Part shown: in pieces, positions 45,584-57,360 of the stretch | Layout: the number at the start of each line of letters is the position of its first letter | Position numbering within the stretch: the first letter of the stretch is position 1 | DNA from: Anastatus disparis | Taxonomy: Eukaryota > Arthropoda > Insecta > Hymenoptera > Eupelmidae | Assembly: GCA_017163975.1 (NCBI GenBank) | Contig: JAFFSR010000299.1 | Location: 1,661,501-1,725,500 of the forward strand | Direction of reading: 5' to 3' | Length of the DNA stretch: 64,000 bases | Translations under genes and position numbers: made by a program | Notes under the pieces: generated by a model | Told to the model about the DNA's origin: nothing | What the model saw: only the letters and a program-made list of their open reading frames with translations | The model's database searches: none

Positions 45584-46003
45584 TTTTTATATGTTTTTGC
45601 GAGAAAAATTTTACTATTGTTTTATTATTATCTCAAAAATTTGCAATACACAGCTCTTACATTAAAATCATTTAATGAACTATATTTTCCATTCTTTTCT
45701 TATAAAAATTAAAGTAAAGATGTGTAATGTAAGTAATCACATTACTGTTACATTTATATGCGTTAGTTCTAAGTTATAATAGATCATATAATTATTAATT
45801 ATTTAGGATTAAGTACACATTTTTACTACTAATATACATTGCGTGCGAGATTTATTTTATTTTTCATTCACTTTTCCTTTTTATCACATTTTTCTTTTAC
45901 TTTAACAAAATTACATGCGTTAATTAATAATTAAGCATTATTACTGTTTTTAATTTTAATTTTAATAATACATATAGCCATAGTTTGTAAGAAAACTTAT
46001 TTC
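44741..46003. other. Possible LINE 5' region, then AT-rich DNA
   Basis: 44800-45380 is moderately GC-rich and could be the 5' untranslated region of the minus-strand LINE. A TA run lies at about 45551-45578. No coding sequence recognised. Confidence 0.4.
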
Positions 46004-46005
46004 TT

Positions 46006-46034
46006 GGAGAGAGAGAGAGAGAGAGAGAGAGAGA
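46006..46034. repeat. GA microsatellite
   Basis: About 14 GA units. Confidence 0.9.
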
Positions 46035-46039
46035 ATCCA

Positions 46040-47480
46040 CTACTAGTGACACATCGCGGAAGTACCTTTAAGTTTCGCATTATGGGCAATTTCCAAATGC
46101 GAAAAACTTTAGTCCAACTAATTAGCCCGCCCATATCTTTAAAGAAAACTCAATTTTTCCGATTGAGCACCTTTACATGCTCCACCCAGCTTGCCACTTC
46201 TCAAATTTCCTTGACCTTAATCTCAAAAGGGATGGTCCTAAATACTTCCACTTCAAATGTCCTTCAACCCCAAAAATCCAGTTCATGAATTGCAGCTGAA
46301 AAACAATTTAATTCTCTTCAGAGTCTCAACAAGCTGATTTCAAAACTTTCATCACAAGTTCTCATCAAGTTCGATTCTCACTACCAACTTCCTCAAGGGT
46401 TTCTAAAATTTTCTATTCCAAGTTCATTCAACATTTTTTTTTTGCATTTCATCCAGAGGTATTCAAGGAAGTTTCAACATTTTTCAACTCCAGTCTTTCT
46501 TGAGCATCAAAGCTGAACACTCAGCTCTTCTTCCAATTTTGGCTTCAAGTTGAAAGCACTAGTGCTTTCAACTTTGGTGATTTTTCTTTAGACTCTAATC
46601 TTTAATTTTTCATTCATTGTTTGTTTCTTCAACTTCAACATTCAAATTTTAAGGAAAGATCTTCAAGTCTCTCTCTGTCTCTCTTTCTTCAGAAATAAGT
46701 TGTATTCTAAATAATAAAAATTTTTTAATTTTTATTTTATGAATTTTTTTTTTTTTCATAAATAATTTCAAAATTAATTTTAATATTTTTTGTTTCTTTC
46801 GATTTTATCTAAGCTTTATATTCATTCAAATTTTTATGATCGTTTTACTAAATTTTTTTGTCCTATTTTGTAATGTAATTTTTTTTATAAGTTTAAATGA
46901 AACATAATATATTTCTTTAATTATATTTTACATAATTTAATTTAATATCTCAAATTTTATTTAATAAAATAACAAAATAAAGCACGCCAAAAGGCAACAA
47001 CAAAGTTGGAGCCTGGGCACCACTATTTTAGATACCAACTGGGTTGGTATCATTATAGTGGATTATCCTCCGCGCATTAAAATAAACACAGCATTCCGTG
47101 TTACTACCTAGAACCTAGGTGGTTTCACAGGCCTAATCGTCCGCCGCGAAAATCATAAAGGCCAGTACTCCTTTTTCTATTTTTAAATTTTTTATAAATC
47201 ACTTTGCTATCCACCGAATTAACGAACCACCAACTATATCAACGCGCCCGGTAAACTTACCGAAATACCTATGTTGTGAAAGGGTTAATTCCCAGACGTG
47301 AAAATATTTAGAAAAAGAAAAGGCAAAGAAAAACTAATATTTAAATTAAACAAATAGATATATTTAATGTAAGTATAAATGTGAAATGCGAGTGCCGATA
47401 AATTATAGAGAAGGGATCACTTTCCTTGAGAATTGATGAGCAAGCAATCAAAGGTAGCATAGTCCAGCTTGGAAGACTGA
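46040..47480. other. Intergenic, nothing secure
   Basis: 46080-46700 is CT/TC-biased on the plus strand with a short palindrome AAAGCACTAGTGCTTT. 46980-47290 is GC-richer and may be part of an unidentified transposon. Confidence 0.4.
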
Positions 47481-47482
47481 AA

Positions 47483-47734
47483 CTTAGAGCATATAATACT
47501 GGAGGCAGCTTCAAATGCGCCGTGCGCGTGGTTAAGTTAAAAGAGAGAAAGGTATATCAAGGTTGACAGATATCTCTTTTTCTCCGGCACGTGATTGGTT
47601 TGTTTCATTCCCTACTCCCTTATCACATGACTGAGAGATAGAGATAGCTATCAACCTTAGTATATTTTTCTCTTTCTCAGCCTAACCACGCGCACGGTGC
47701 ATTTAGAGCTGCCTCCAGTAGTATATACTCTAAG
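47483..47734. mobile_element. MITE with ~48-bp inverted ends, possible 8-bp target duplication
   Basis: The ends match as CTTAGAG-(C/T)-ATATA, then ACTGGAGGCAGCT and CCGTGCGCGTGGTTA in inverted order. GACTGAAA before and GACTAAAA after could be an 8-bp duplication, as hAT elements make. Confidence 0.7.
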
Positions 47735-48174
47735 GACTAAAATAACACATTGCTCATCGCTTTGTTAGGTGATATACCCGTGCTCTTCGAGCATGTAGCT
47801 GTGGAGTCATCAATAACTTGAGCAAACTCATCTATTGCTCAGGTTATTGATGGTCTAATATATAAAATTATTTATAGAATATAGATTATTTAAATTTAAC
47901 TTAAGTCTTTTTATTTCCTATTTTGATCTCCCCCTTTTTTTTCTTTTTTTTCCTCGTGCATTTTAGAACTTTTATAACATGCTTCATGAAAATATTTCAC
48001 CTAAATAAAATTTTCCTCATCATCAAATTTAATATTCATTAAGTATTATGTACATTACAGATACAATAATCTTGTCATTCAGGGTACAATTTTGATCTAA
48101 TAATGACACTCTTCAATCATTTTATTAGATTCGTTTGAATTTTAATATTATAAATTTCAATAAATGTTTTTCAG

Positions 48175-48371
48175 GTTGGAACAAAAAATATGTTGGAAAT
48201 AAGTAAGAGCATAAAAAATTTAATAGTATTTGTTCATTTAAGTACTGCATTCTGTTACGTAGATAAAAAAGAGCTTGGCGAACAAACTTACAGTATTTCT
48301 GATGATCCCAATGATGTTATAAAACTTGTGCAATGGTTGGATGATAAGACTATCGATTTAATTACATCAAA
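48175..48371 (+). CDS. Fatty acyl-CoA reductase, one internal exon
   Basis: The exon is bounded by acceptor TTTTTCAG (ending 48174) and donor GTAAGT (from 48372). It encodes 65 residues starting VGTKNMLEISKSIKNL. It then has FVHLSTAFCYVD, the conserved H-x-STA-Y/F core of the NAD(P)-binding domain of fatty acyl-CoA reductases, and ends in the VQWLDDKTIDLIT helix. These enzymes reduce fatty acyl-CoA to fatty alcohol with NADPH, for cuticular lipids, wax or pheromones. The frame is intact and both splice sites are good, so this is probably a live host gene with very large introns. A stranded pseudo-exon cannot be excluded because no other exon was found here. Confidence 0.85.
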
Positions 48372-48623
48372 GTAAGTTGCTTACATTTTTTCAAATTTCA
48401 GTATTTATGAGCCTTAGATAATCGTAACATTGTATAAATATTAAATTAGAAGATAATAAAAATCATTTATCTTTCTTCTCTTTAAATTGATTTTAGAACT
48501 AATCTTCCCATCCATCCATACTTACCTTATCGGTTACCTTTACTTTTCTGCTCCTTTGTTCATGCATAATTTCTCAAAATTTAGTGTTGGTTTTGTCATT
48601 ATTTGCTTGCTTCTATTCTTATT

Positions 48624-49600
48624 TTATAATCTAATTTCTTTTGTTCTAGTAGAGTTTTCTTTCTCTTTCTCTTCCTTAAATATTCTTCTTTCCTCCACCA
48701 TCAATATGATTTCTTTTGATTTTTGTTTTAGTTTGTGACATTCTTCATCCCACCATTTTTTACTCTCCAGTTTGTTATTCATTTTTATCTTTTGACTTGT
48801 AAGTACATTTTTTATTTTCATCTTGAGTTCCTTCCATTCTTTTGTTAGGTCATCCTTTCCTCAACAATTTCTATATTCTTTTATATTTGCTGACATCCAT
48901 ATAATTATCACTGTTTTCTATGTCTGCTCAACTTCTTCTGTTTCTAATACGATGCTTATATATAATTCTGACATTTGATCGTCTGAACATTATTTCGTTC
49001 ATGACATTCATTTTTTATTTTGCTTCTGCTCTGTTTGCGATTATGTAATCTATTACTGAACTTTCTGCTGCTTCGACGTATGTAATATTTTGATTATTTC
49101 CTTCTACTGCCTTTCCATTTATTATGTATTAATCATTTTCTTCCATCTAATTTATAAAAGTTTTTCCTTTTTCATTTGTAATTTTATCTTCTTTCTTTTC
49201 CAGTTTCATCTTCTATTGTTCCTTTTTTTTAGTTGTTCTTTCATTAAAGTCTCCTCTAATTATGATATATTTCTCTCTATTTTCTTCTACAATTTTAGAC
49301 ATTTTTTATAGTTTTCTCGTTTTTTATCTCTTATATGTACGTTTAGTATAAAAAAGTTTCTTTTCCTACTGTAATCTGTTTTCATTATCTCATCCGATAA
49401 TTTCTTCACCTCAGTTTTATTTTTTGCTATATTTTTTTGTGAGCTATCGCTATACCTCCTTTAGGTTTTTCCATTTCTTTCTCTTTTTGCTCAAACTTGT
49501 ACTATATCCTGACATTGAAGCTGTTTTTTTTTTTAAGTTTTTTACCTTCTTTTACGATCCATGTTTCTGTTAAATTTATTGGTTCACTTTCTTAAGTTTT
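48624..49600 (-). pseudogene. Decayed LINE endonuclease domain
   Basis: Minus-strand fragments in order: a TETWIVKEGK-like start near 49570, KPKGGIAIAHK near 49465, IIRGDFNERT near 49255 and KKWWDEECHKLKQKSKE (48760-48710). These correspond to the QxTW, KGGI and GDFN elements of the APE-type endonuclease of non-LTR retrotransposons and the WWDEEC linker before the reverse transcriptase. Many stops and frameshifts are present. It lies inside or beside an intron of the reductase gene. Confidence 0.7.
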
Positions 49601-50630
49601 TTAATCTTCTTCTATATTGTTTAAGCTTTCCACGTTCTTAAATATCATTTTCGAAAAGCATAGCAGGGTAACAATGTTAAATCGGCCCCATCGACTTGTC
49701 ATAAAAAAACAGGATTCGCAAAGTTTCAATCCAAAATAACCATTTATATCCTCAGAATTTGATGGAACGGCAAGAATTTTATTTTGTCCATAATTTCCTG
49801 AATTTTTAACCAAAGCAGAGGTCATTTTTAAAATTAAAGGTTTTTTTGTGCTCTACAAAATTTCTTTATAGAAAAACGAGAATTGGTGGAAGACTCCAAG
49901 TGTTATAAACATCTGAAATTTTTAAGCATTCATAGAAACTAAAGAAAAAAAATAATGTTCTTGACAGTAATATATATGATGTATTAGTAAAACTATGTTC
50001 AAGAATTTTCCAGATTCTTTAAGAAATGTAAAGCATACTTTGACTCATGAATAATTTTAAAAAACCTCCTACAATGCTTTAAATTCTTTTGATTAATCGA
50101 AGACTTAATTTTTTTAATTTTGGTACTTGCCGCAGGCTTTTTCAGATAATTTTCAACTCATTGTTTTCAGAATTTAGTTATATATATAGTTTATATATCT
50201 TCACAAAATAATCGTACTGGAATTTTAATGGGATAAGTTTAAGTAAATGACGGATTGTATTATTCACATAAAATTCACAAAAATATTTATTATTTTCAAC
50301 TTTATCTAAACAAAACTTTTAAACTCCAATTCTTTTATAACTGTTATTTTCTAAAGATATATAAACTAAAGAGCTCTGGGAATCTCGAGGACTATTTGTT
50401 GAAAATCGACTTAAAAAGTGTGCGGTAAGTACCAAAACTTAAGAAATCGAGTTTTCGACTAATCAAAAGCATCAGCACGGTGGTCCTTGAGTAACTTTGA
50501 CCGTAAAGTTTTTGCATCTTAAATTTTCCTTCCGAATATGATCCTAGACACATTTGGGATCAAATTCCAACAAAAACCAAAATCAAAGAATGAACACTTT
50601 ATTATTTATTCCAATTTTATTTTTTATGTA
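49601..50630. other. AT-rich, nothing recognised
   Basis: A 74-codon minus-strand frame (49601-49825) resembles no family I know. Confidence 0.45.
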
Positions 50631-50635
50631 TATGT

Positions 50636-51802
50636 TTTTTATAAAAAAAAATATTTGCTATTGAAAATTTTTGAGCCTAATTTCCAGAATACCGTTTTCG
50701 AATAGAGTTATGAATTATTTACATATATTAAGCAAATATTATTGTAAATATATTTAGAAAAATCTAAAGTTATGTAACAATGTAAGCAAAACGTTAAGAT
50801 TTTGATTTTTTTGTAAAGCATTGTAGTGATAAAGACTATAACAAATGACACGTTTTTAAATTATTTAAAGGCGGCATTTGAATTAATTGTAATTAGAAAA
50901 TACTATGTATTAATATTCTGTAAGAACACTGCATATACTTTTGGTATTTCAGTAATACCAAAAGTACGATTCCCATGTAAAACATTGTATTAAAGAAAAT
51001 TGACGCCTAGGTTTTTTTAGCAAATAGGCTATGAAAGCAGTCCAATATGATTTTTCTGCAACATGGGCTAATACAAAGTATCATAAAATGATCATAATTA
51101 TGCAGATATATAAATGTAAACAGATAACATATACATAGTTTTTACTGAAGTTACGTACAGTAAATCATATTCGCAGACTGCTCTAGCCCATGTGACAGAA
51201 AAATCAAAATGGACTACTTCCATAGCCTGCTCGCTGTAAAAATCTAGGCCTCGATTTTCTTCAATATAATCTTTAACATGGAAAATGTAGACATTGTTAG
51301 AGGGTTTTTTCCGGATTTGGACCGTGTAAGTTGACTTAGAACACCGACGTTTTGTGAACATTACAACGACTGGTATCCTAAAACCACAACTTACACAGTC
51401 GAAATCCTAAAAAACCCTCTGACAATGTCTAACATTCACCGTGAAAGCTTTGAATCCAAACATGGGAAATGTATTTTTAGTGTTACTGAAATACCAAAAG
51501 TATATGGAGTGTTCTTATAAAATATTAACACACAGTATTTTCTAATTAAAATTACTTCAAATGACGTCTTTAAATAATTTTAAAATGTATCATTTGTCAT
51601 AGTCTTTACCATTATATAATATTTTACGAAAAAAATCTTAATTTTAACGTTACGCTTACATTGTTACATAACTTTAGATTTTCCTAAATATATTTACAAT
51701 AATATTCTCTCATAATGTGTAAATAATTCATAGCTCTATTCAAAAACGACATTCGGGAAATTAAGCTCATAAATTATCCATAGTAAATATTTTTTATAAA
51801 AA
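50636..51802. mobile_element. 1.17-kb foldback element with inner hairpins
   Basis: ATAGAGTTATGAATTATTTACA near 50704 pairs with a near-complement near 51725. Arms run inward for about 350 bp through TGCATATACTTTTGGTATTTCAGT. Two further inverted pairs lie inside (51000-51075 with 51160-51250, and 51265-51325 with 51385-51450). The 87-codon frame at 51098-51361 is a hairpin shadow. Confidence 0.8.
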
Positions 51803-52224
51803 CTATATATATATATATATATAGTTATATATTATTATAGCTTCAAACAATTAAAGAGCGAAAGCTCATCGTATTGAAAAAAATTTAACATTTATGTGGT
51901 TTATTACTATGACTATCCCTTTCTTTTAAGTATACAAGACTTATACACTCAGATAAATTTCTGCATAAAGTTGACTACAAACATATATAAAATTACTATT
52001 TAATATAGTAATGCTGTGACATACTCGCTTTGTAAGAAAAATTACTATTTTATATTGTAAATTTTGATTGAGTAGATAATATATAAAAAAAATATTTAGT
52101 TGTTTATTTTTTTATCCCAAATTATTATTAATTTATTTATTATATGCAAAACAATTTTTTTTAATTTTTAAATTATTTTTTTATTTATTAAATTAATTCA
52201 AATAATATTTAAAAGAAAACACAG

Positions 52225-52306
52225 AAAAAAAATCTTACCTCAGTTCAGATCGAACCGCCGATCGCTAGAATGAGAAGTGTGAACGTTACCGACTGCACCA
52301 TGCTAA
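52225..52306 (-). mobile_element. tRNA-like sequence with A and B boxes (SINE head)
   Basis: On the minus strand TGGTGCAGTCGGT (52300-52288) fits an A box and GGTTCGATCT (52256-52247) a B box. A run of eight T (52232-52225) would terminate RNA polymerase III. Acceptor-stem pairing is poor, so it is a tRNA-derived element and not a functional tRNA. Confidence 0.5.
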
Positions 52307-52435
52307 CATGTAACGCGAGATACACCGAATCGTCTTCATATATTTATAGAGGATACTTTGAGTTTAGTTGAAAATTTTGAGATTAAGATTTCGAATTAAA
52401 AATCAGACGAATCAAGTATACTACATAAAATAAAG

Positions 52436-52965
52436 ATTAGCAGTTACTGGGTAAGTAACTGAAAATAGTCGGACCATTTACCAGTTACTCACTCTGTAAC
52501 TGAGAACTGGTCAGACCATTTACCAGTTACTTGCTCTGTAACTGGAAACTGGTGAAAGTATTCTCAATTACTTGACCATTTCAAGTAAAAAAACTATTCC
52601 CTTATTTACAACTCTGGTAATTGGTAAATGGTCGAATCAGTTGGCAGTAAGCGGGTGGGTAAATGATAAATGATGCTACCAGTTTGCAGTTACCACGTGG
52701 GTAAGTGGTGAATGGTCGGAGCAGTTACAGAGCAACTTGTAAATGGTTTTACCTGTTGGCAGTTACTGGGTGAGTAACTGGTAAATGGTCTGACCAGTTC
52801 CCAGTTACAGAGCAAACAACTGGTAAATGGTCCGACTATTTTCAGTTACTTACCCAGTAACTACCAACTGGTCCGACCATTTCCAGTTACTCACGCAGTA
52901 ACTACCAACTGGCCCGACCATTTACCAGTTGCTTAGTCGGTAACTGGGAACATTCACAACCCTGC
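52436..52965. repeat. Minisatellite of self-complementary ~46-bp units
   Basis: About ten variants of CAGTTACTGGGTAAGTAACTGG and ACCATTTACCAGTT around GGTC-N-GACC, present in both orientations. The first and last units pair, so the whole block can fold. Confidence 0.85.
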
Positions 52966-53574
52966 TTACCTATCATCTAATTTCTTTGTAAGCATCCTAA
53001 TAAATAAATAATTCGTTTGTGCCTTGCAAATAATTAGATAGTCTATATGTTCGCTACACCTATGTTAGATGCGTAGTATGCGTATGATTTCTAAGGATAA
53101 TATATTATTTTTTATTTTTTAGTGCAATGTTTCTGAAGTCGGTTTTTTTATTGTTAACATTTTTTTTAAAAATAATTGATAAAATGATCATTAATGCATA
53201 TTATACCATGTAAGTGGTACTAATCAATAATGCAAGTAAGTACAATTTCAACTAGGTTAATATGTTCATATAAACATTTGGTGTATAGAAGATTAAAACA
53301 GCATTCACGTAGTATAATAATGAAATTCAGGACCTGGTAGATTGATTAAATGTAAACATTAAGTGGTTGTCCAGGTTAAGAAACACACAAGATCTTATGA
53401 TGTGTAAATTTTTTATTTTGCTACGTACGTTTCGTAGTCCAATATGTCTACCTCTCCAGACTATGTTTTTTTATGATATAAATCATTTCAGTAAACACTC
53501 GCTTATAATAATTTTTTTCCAGATCGAGAATGTTTTGTTTTGTGATGTTAAAATCAAGACTGTGTGTCGTGCTA

Positions 53575-53930
53575 TTATAATGCTAAATGGGACCAGTGCA
53601 AAAAGAAGTGTCTATAAAGCACCCGGACGGCACCGAAAAAATCATCTGTTTCTCTCTCGCACCCTTCCCCTCGCGCGTTATAGAGCTGTAGGTTCTCTGT
53701 CCACCGGATAAGATGGACATGGTTTCGGAGCTCGTGAGAGCAACGAAGAGATGTATTTCCCCTCCCAGCGCTATTGCTTGCATTTAACTGTAGACACCCC
53801 CTCTCTAACTCACCGTACAGGGGCCTGTGAGCGTTGAGCTTTGAAGAGAGCAGCGGAGAATAGTACTTACCCCTCTTGGCGTTTTGGCTTGCATCGGGGG
53901 TTAAATGTTGCAAAATCATCGGACGCAGAA
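53575..53930. other. GC-richer patch with a ~75-bp internal repeat, unidentified
   Basis: ATTTCCCCTCCCAGCGCTATTGCTTGCAT near 53755 recurs imperfectly near 53865. Long frames in several phases over the same bases suggest composition and not genes. Confidence 0.4.
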
Positions 53931-54271
53931 AATTTGGTTGAAAATTTTTAATAAATAAAAAGTTTTAAAAAAAACATAAATTATAAATGAATAAAAAAGT
54001 GTATAAGAAAATTTGTAAGAAAATTTATGAGAAAAATTATACAAAAAATGTTTTTATTCAAGTTTTTAAAAAATTTAAGAAATCTTTAAATAATATAAAA
54101 GAAAAATTGCATGAGAAAAAATTTTTATATAAAATCAAATTGAAATGAGAAAAAAATTTTGGTATATAGTGTAAAGTAGATGAAAAAAGGTTATGATGGG
54201 TAGGATATAGGGTAAAATTAAAATAAAATTAATAATTTTAATACATATATTAAAAAAAAATAATGCTACAA

Positions 54272-54475
54272 CTAGTTTTGTTCATTTAATCTGTTAATAA
54301 ATCTACTATTGAATTCCTTCAAGTTCTCCAATCTAGATTTTTGTTTATCTAGAGCTTCAGCCAAAAATGAAAAAATTTTTAATAAATATTTAATTATTTT
54401 ATGTTGATAATAATATAAAATTTAGAAATACTCACGAAATAGGATTTGTTAAAGACCTCATCGCAGCTGTCAACG
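54272..54475 (-). pseudogene. Possible small spliced gene of the second Polinton
   Basis: Minus-strand MRSLTNPIS is followed by donor GTGAGT near 54437. Further on, a frame with LDKQKSRLENLKEFNSRF, coiled-coil-like, ends at TAG near 54272. It lies just downstream of the protease on the same strand. Weak evidence and unknown family. Confidence 0.3.
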
Positions 54476-54733
54476 ACTTTATTTTAAAATTTCAGACAGC
54501 GATACGATATAAACTGAAATCAAAAAAGAAAAATATATTTAAAGTAGTACTGTCGATATGAAGTTAGCCAAATGAGTGATTGCTAGATAGAGAGTTAGAA
54601 ATACAAATAAAAAAGTCACAAGATTTTTAAAATTTTGAATTTATTTTAAACAATACAGTTTAGTCGTACAAGATTGAATACAGTATCTACCGCCTATGAT
54701 ATTTTTATTTAAAACATGAGTTAATTTGTTACA

Positions 54734-54988
54734 TTAAATAATGTTATTATTTATTTTTTTAACTATTTGATTAAAATAGTAGGAAATTATTGTGTTGTTA
54801 GCTTGTAAATTGCTAGTAAATAATATACAAAAACTCTGTAATGAATTGAATTGACACATATAATGTAAAAATACAACACAGTAAGTACCGCAAACTGTAG
54901 ACTCTGGTTGTTGTAAACATTTGGTATTCAAGGTATATTTTGTGCGATTCCTCTTTAAGAGGAGGCCGTATAATTTTGTCCTTGTCAA
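54734..54988 (-). pseudogene. Polinton adenovirus-type cysteine protease, C-terminal part
   Basis: The frame contains LQQPESTVCGTYCVVFLHYM. The QxxxSxxCGxYCxxFLH pattern around the catalytic Cys is that of adenain-type (C5) proteases, which mature capsid proteins in adenoviruses and Polintons. About 40 residues upstream, ARTKLYGLLL-type sequence is in the arm of a palindrome and partly out of frame. The N-terminal half with the catalytic His is not visible. It is a fragment and inactive. Confidence 0.65.
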
Positions 54989-55375
54989 ATCTCAATTTTC
55001 GTTATTAATAATAAATTAAATATTTTCATAGAAAAGTAAGACAACCGCCCAATAGAGCAAAAGACAAGTAAACGATTCTATTCCATGAAAAAATATGAAA
55101 TTCTGATTATTTCTCGAGTGAAGTCTGAAACGGAAAAATAATCGAACTTGATTGAGTTGATTCAACTGTTTTTCCGTTTCAGACGTCACTCGCAAAATAA
55201 TCAAAATTTCATATTTTTTCATAGAATAGAATCGTTTGCTTATCTTTTGCTCTATTGGGCGGTTGTCTTACTTTTCTATGAAAATATTTAATTTATTAAT
55301 AATAACGAAAATTTAGATTAGAGAAGGACAGAATAATACGGCCGCCTCTTAAAGCACTTCGAAAATACAGTGATT
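54945..55375. repeat. Near-perfect palindrome beginning inside the protease gene
   Basis: Arms of about 205 bp (54945-55155 and 55170-55375) include TTTTCATAGAAAAGTAAGAC and the complement. Because the left arm overlaps protease coding sequence, the same short coding piece recurs on the plus strand at about 55310-55380. Confidence 0.85.
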
Positions 55376-55379
55376 GAAG

Positions 55380-56020
55380 CGGTAGGCCGTAACTATCGTA
55401 AAAGGTTCCTATACACGGAAAAAAAGTATGCAGGCTCGTAGGCACTGTAATCTGAGATACGCATCGTTAGGTGACGTTCATACAGCGTCTTACAGCGAAT
55501 TTATTGTTGCGAAACTGGGTACTTAATAATCATCTAAATTAATTACTTTCTGTCCTGAAATGTCCGTTGAAAAAATCGACTTTGGGTCGACCGAAAACGT
55601 TGTATCACCTTCAAACCATTCTATATCGTGCAGAAACTTCGTTAACTAGTTATTCGCCCGTTGTAAATAACTATTTAAATGTGAGAATTCGTGAGATGGC
55701 TTTATAATCCAATGTAAATACGCGTCTCCTTAAAGAGACATTACGGCAACTTCTTAAGATATAATTTTGCACTCCCCATCGAAAATAGTAGTATTTGAAT
55801 ACGTAAGCTTAACATAGTATGATCAAGATTAATTTAACTCTCCCCACTGCTGGATATTACAAATTCTAAAGGTGCATTGTCGTTTAGCGATGATACGGGC
55901 TTATGATGGACTATTTTATTTGATTTAATAGATGTTTGAGTGTGTGGCAGACTAAATAATAACAGCTCTAATTTAAGACATTTATTACTATGGCTGTGTA
56001 AAAATGCCATAATTTTTTTT
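55380..56020. other. Region between palindrome and basic gene, nothing secure
   Basis: A 30-codon plus-strand frame at 55560-55650 is the longest with an ATG. No family recognised. Confidence 0.4.
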
Positions 56021-56023
56021 AGT

Positions 56024-56508
56024 TAAAAATATTGTTTGACTTTTGCCTGCGTAAAATTTTATTCTTACGACAGCAAACAGTGGTTTTCTTTTTTCTCTTA
56101 AGTACACCATTCCAATGACGTCTCTTTTTTCTATTACCTGCTAAAGTTTTTTTTCTCCTTTTGCCACTTTTTCTTTTCCTCCTTTTTTCTCTCTTTTTTT
56201 GCTCATGAGTTTGCGATGTTTTAAATCCAACGTCGCTTCAAAGACTGTATCGTTGAATTTAAAACAAGATTTTTATATCTAGATCCGCTCATTAACATTT
56301 CGTTAATTTTATTTTTTGCTAGTTCTTGAAAATTATCTTTTGATTTTGTAAATTGATTTTTTATAGATTCTTTGAAACTAATATTATGACCTATATCTTC
56401 AAGTACTTCTATTCCACCACACAGAGCTTCTTTAACAACTGCTCTTAATCCTCTCGATACAAAAGGTAAAATAGTTCTGGCTAGACCTAAAAAAAAACTT
56501 CCCAGACC
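56024..56508 (-). pseudogene. Polinton small basic virion protein (pX-like), frameshifted
   Basis: Reading leftward from 56508: a Gly-rich hydrophobic start GLGSFFLGLARTILPFVSRG, then LRAVVKEAL and an amphipathic SFKESIKNQF region, to a TAA at 56223. In the next frame a strongly basic tail (KKREKRRKRKSGKRRKK) continues to TAA 56026-56024. A short protein with this Gly-hydrophobic head, FKE segment and Arg/Lys tail is a standard member of insect Polinton gene sets and has been compared to adenovirus core/pX proteins. The ATG is not visible and one frameshift separates head and tail. Confidence 0.6.
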
Positions 56509-57360
56509 TTAACCGCACTGCCAGCGCGAACCGGCGAAAACGTTGTGTAGACCGTTTCCGCTACCGATTTGATTTTCGTAGTATTTTCCTATATAATGAC
56601 TTATTTTACATTATTTTCTTGATTCTAACGACAGTCAATTAGTGATTGTATTTTAATGATTAAAACAACTTTTACTGTCAATAAATTTATTATAAATTAA
56701 ACTTGCAACGTTTCAGTCATATTTAAAAAATGACTCTCTTCAGGCAAAACAATATAATACAGTTTACTACATTTCCAATTGATTATCTAAAATTAATAAG
56801 ATTACAAGAATTTTTTTATATAAACTAACAAATATTCATAAACAATTTGCACATAATATAGCATAAATACCTAATCTTTCTTTTTAATCTTTTTCTTTCT
56901 ATTGATTGTAATAAGTAATTATTATGAGAATACATGCCTAGTAAACAATATATCATTTTCATAGTACAAAATAAAACTGTTATAAAGAAATATAATTTCT
57001 ATATAAGATACTACACAAACATGTAGAGTCAAACTAAAATTAAGTACAGTGTCAAGGAACAATAGAATGTAATTAGAGCGGCGACGCTTATCAAGAAGTG
57101 AAAAGTTGTTGGGTAAAATTCATATACCACCTATAAATCCCCCACACATTTGCACATGCGCAAACATTTAGAAAATCATAAATAATGTGCAAAGTTTGAA
57201 ATTTTTCCAAAAAAATGCATGAGGAATGTTTCTGCCTTTACATAAACACATGTGAAGTGAATAAAATTAAAATTAAAATTAAAACAATTAAAGATAATAA
57301 TAACAATTTAAAAATTAAAAAAAAAATTACTAAAATATTGAAATGTTAAATGTTATTATC

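Noticed and set aside
52436..52965. CRISPR-like array
   Set aside because: Units are variable and self-complementary, with no conserved direct repeat plus unique spacers, and the DNA is eukaryotic.
53367..53919. Overlapping frames of up to 114 codons on both strands
   Set aside because: Several phases are open at once over the same GC-richer bases with an internal repeat, and none shows a recognisable domain or splice support.
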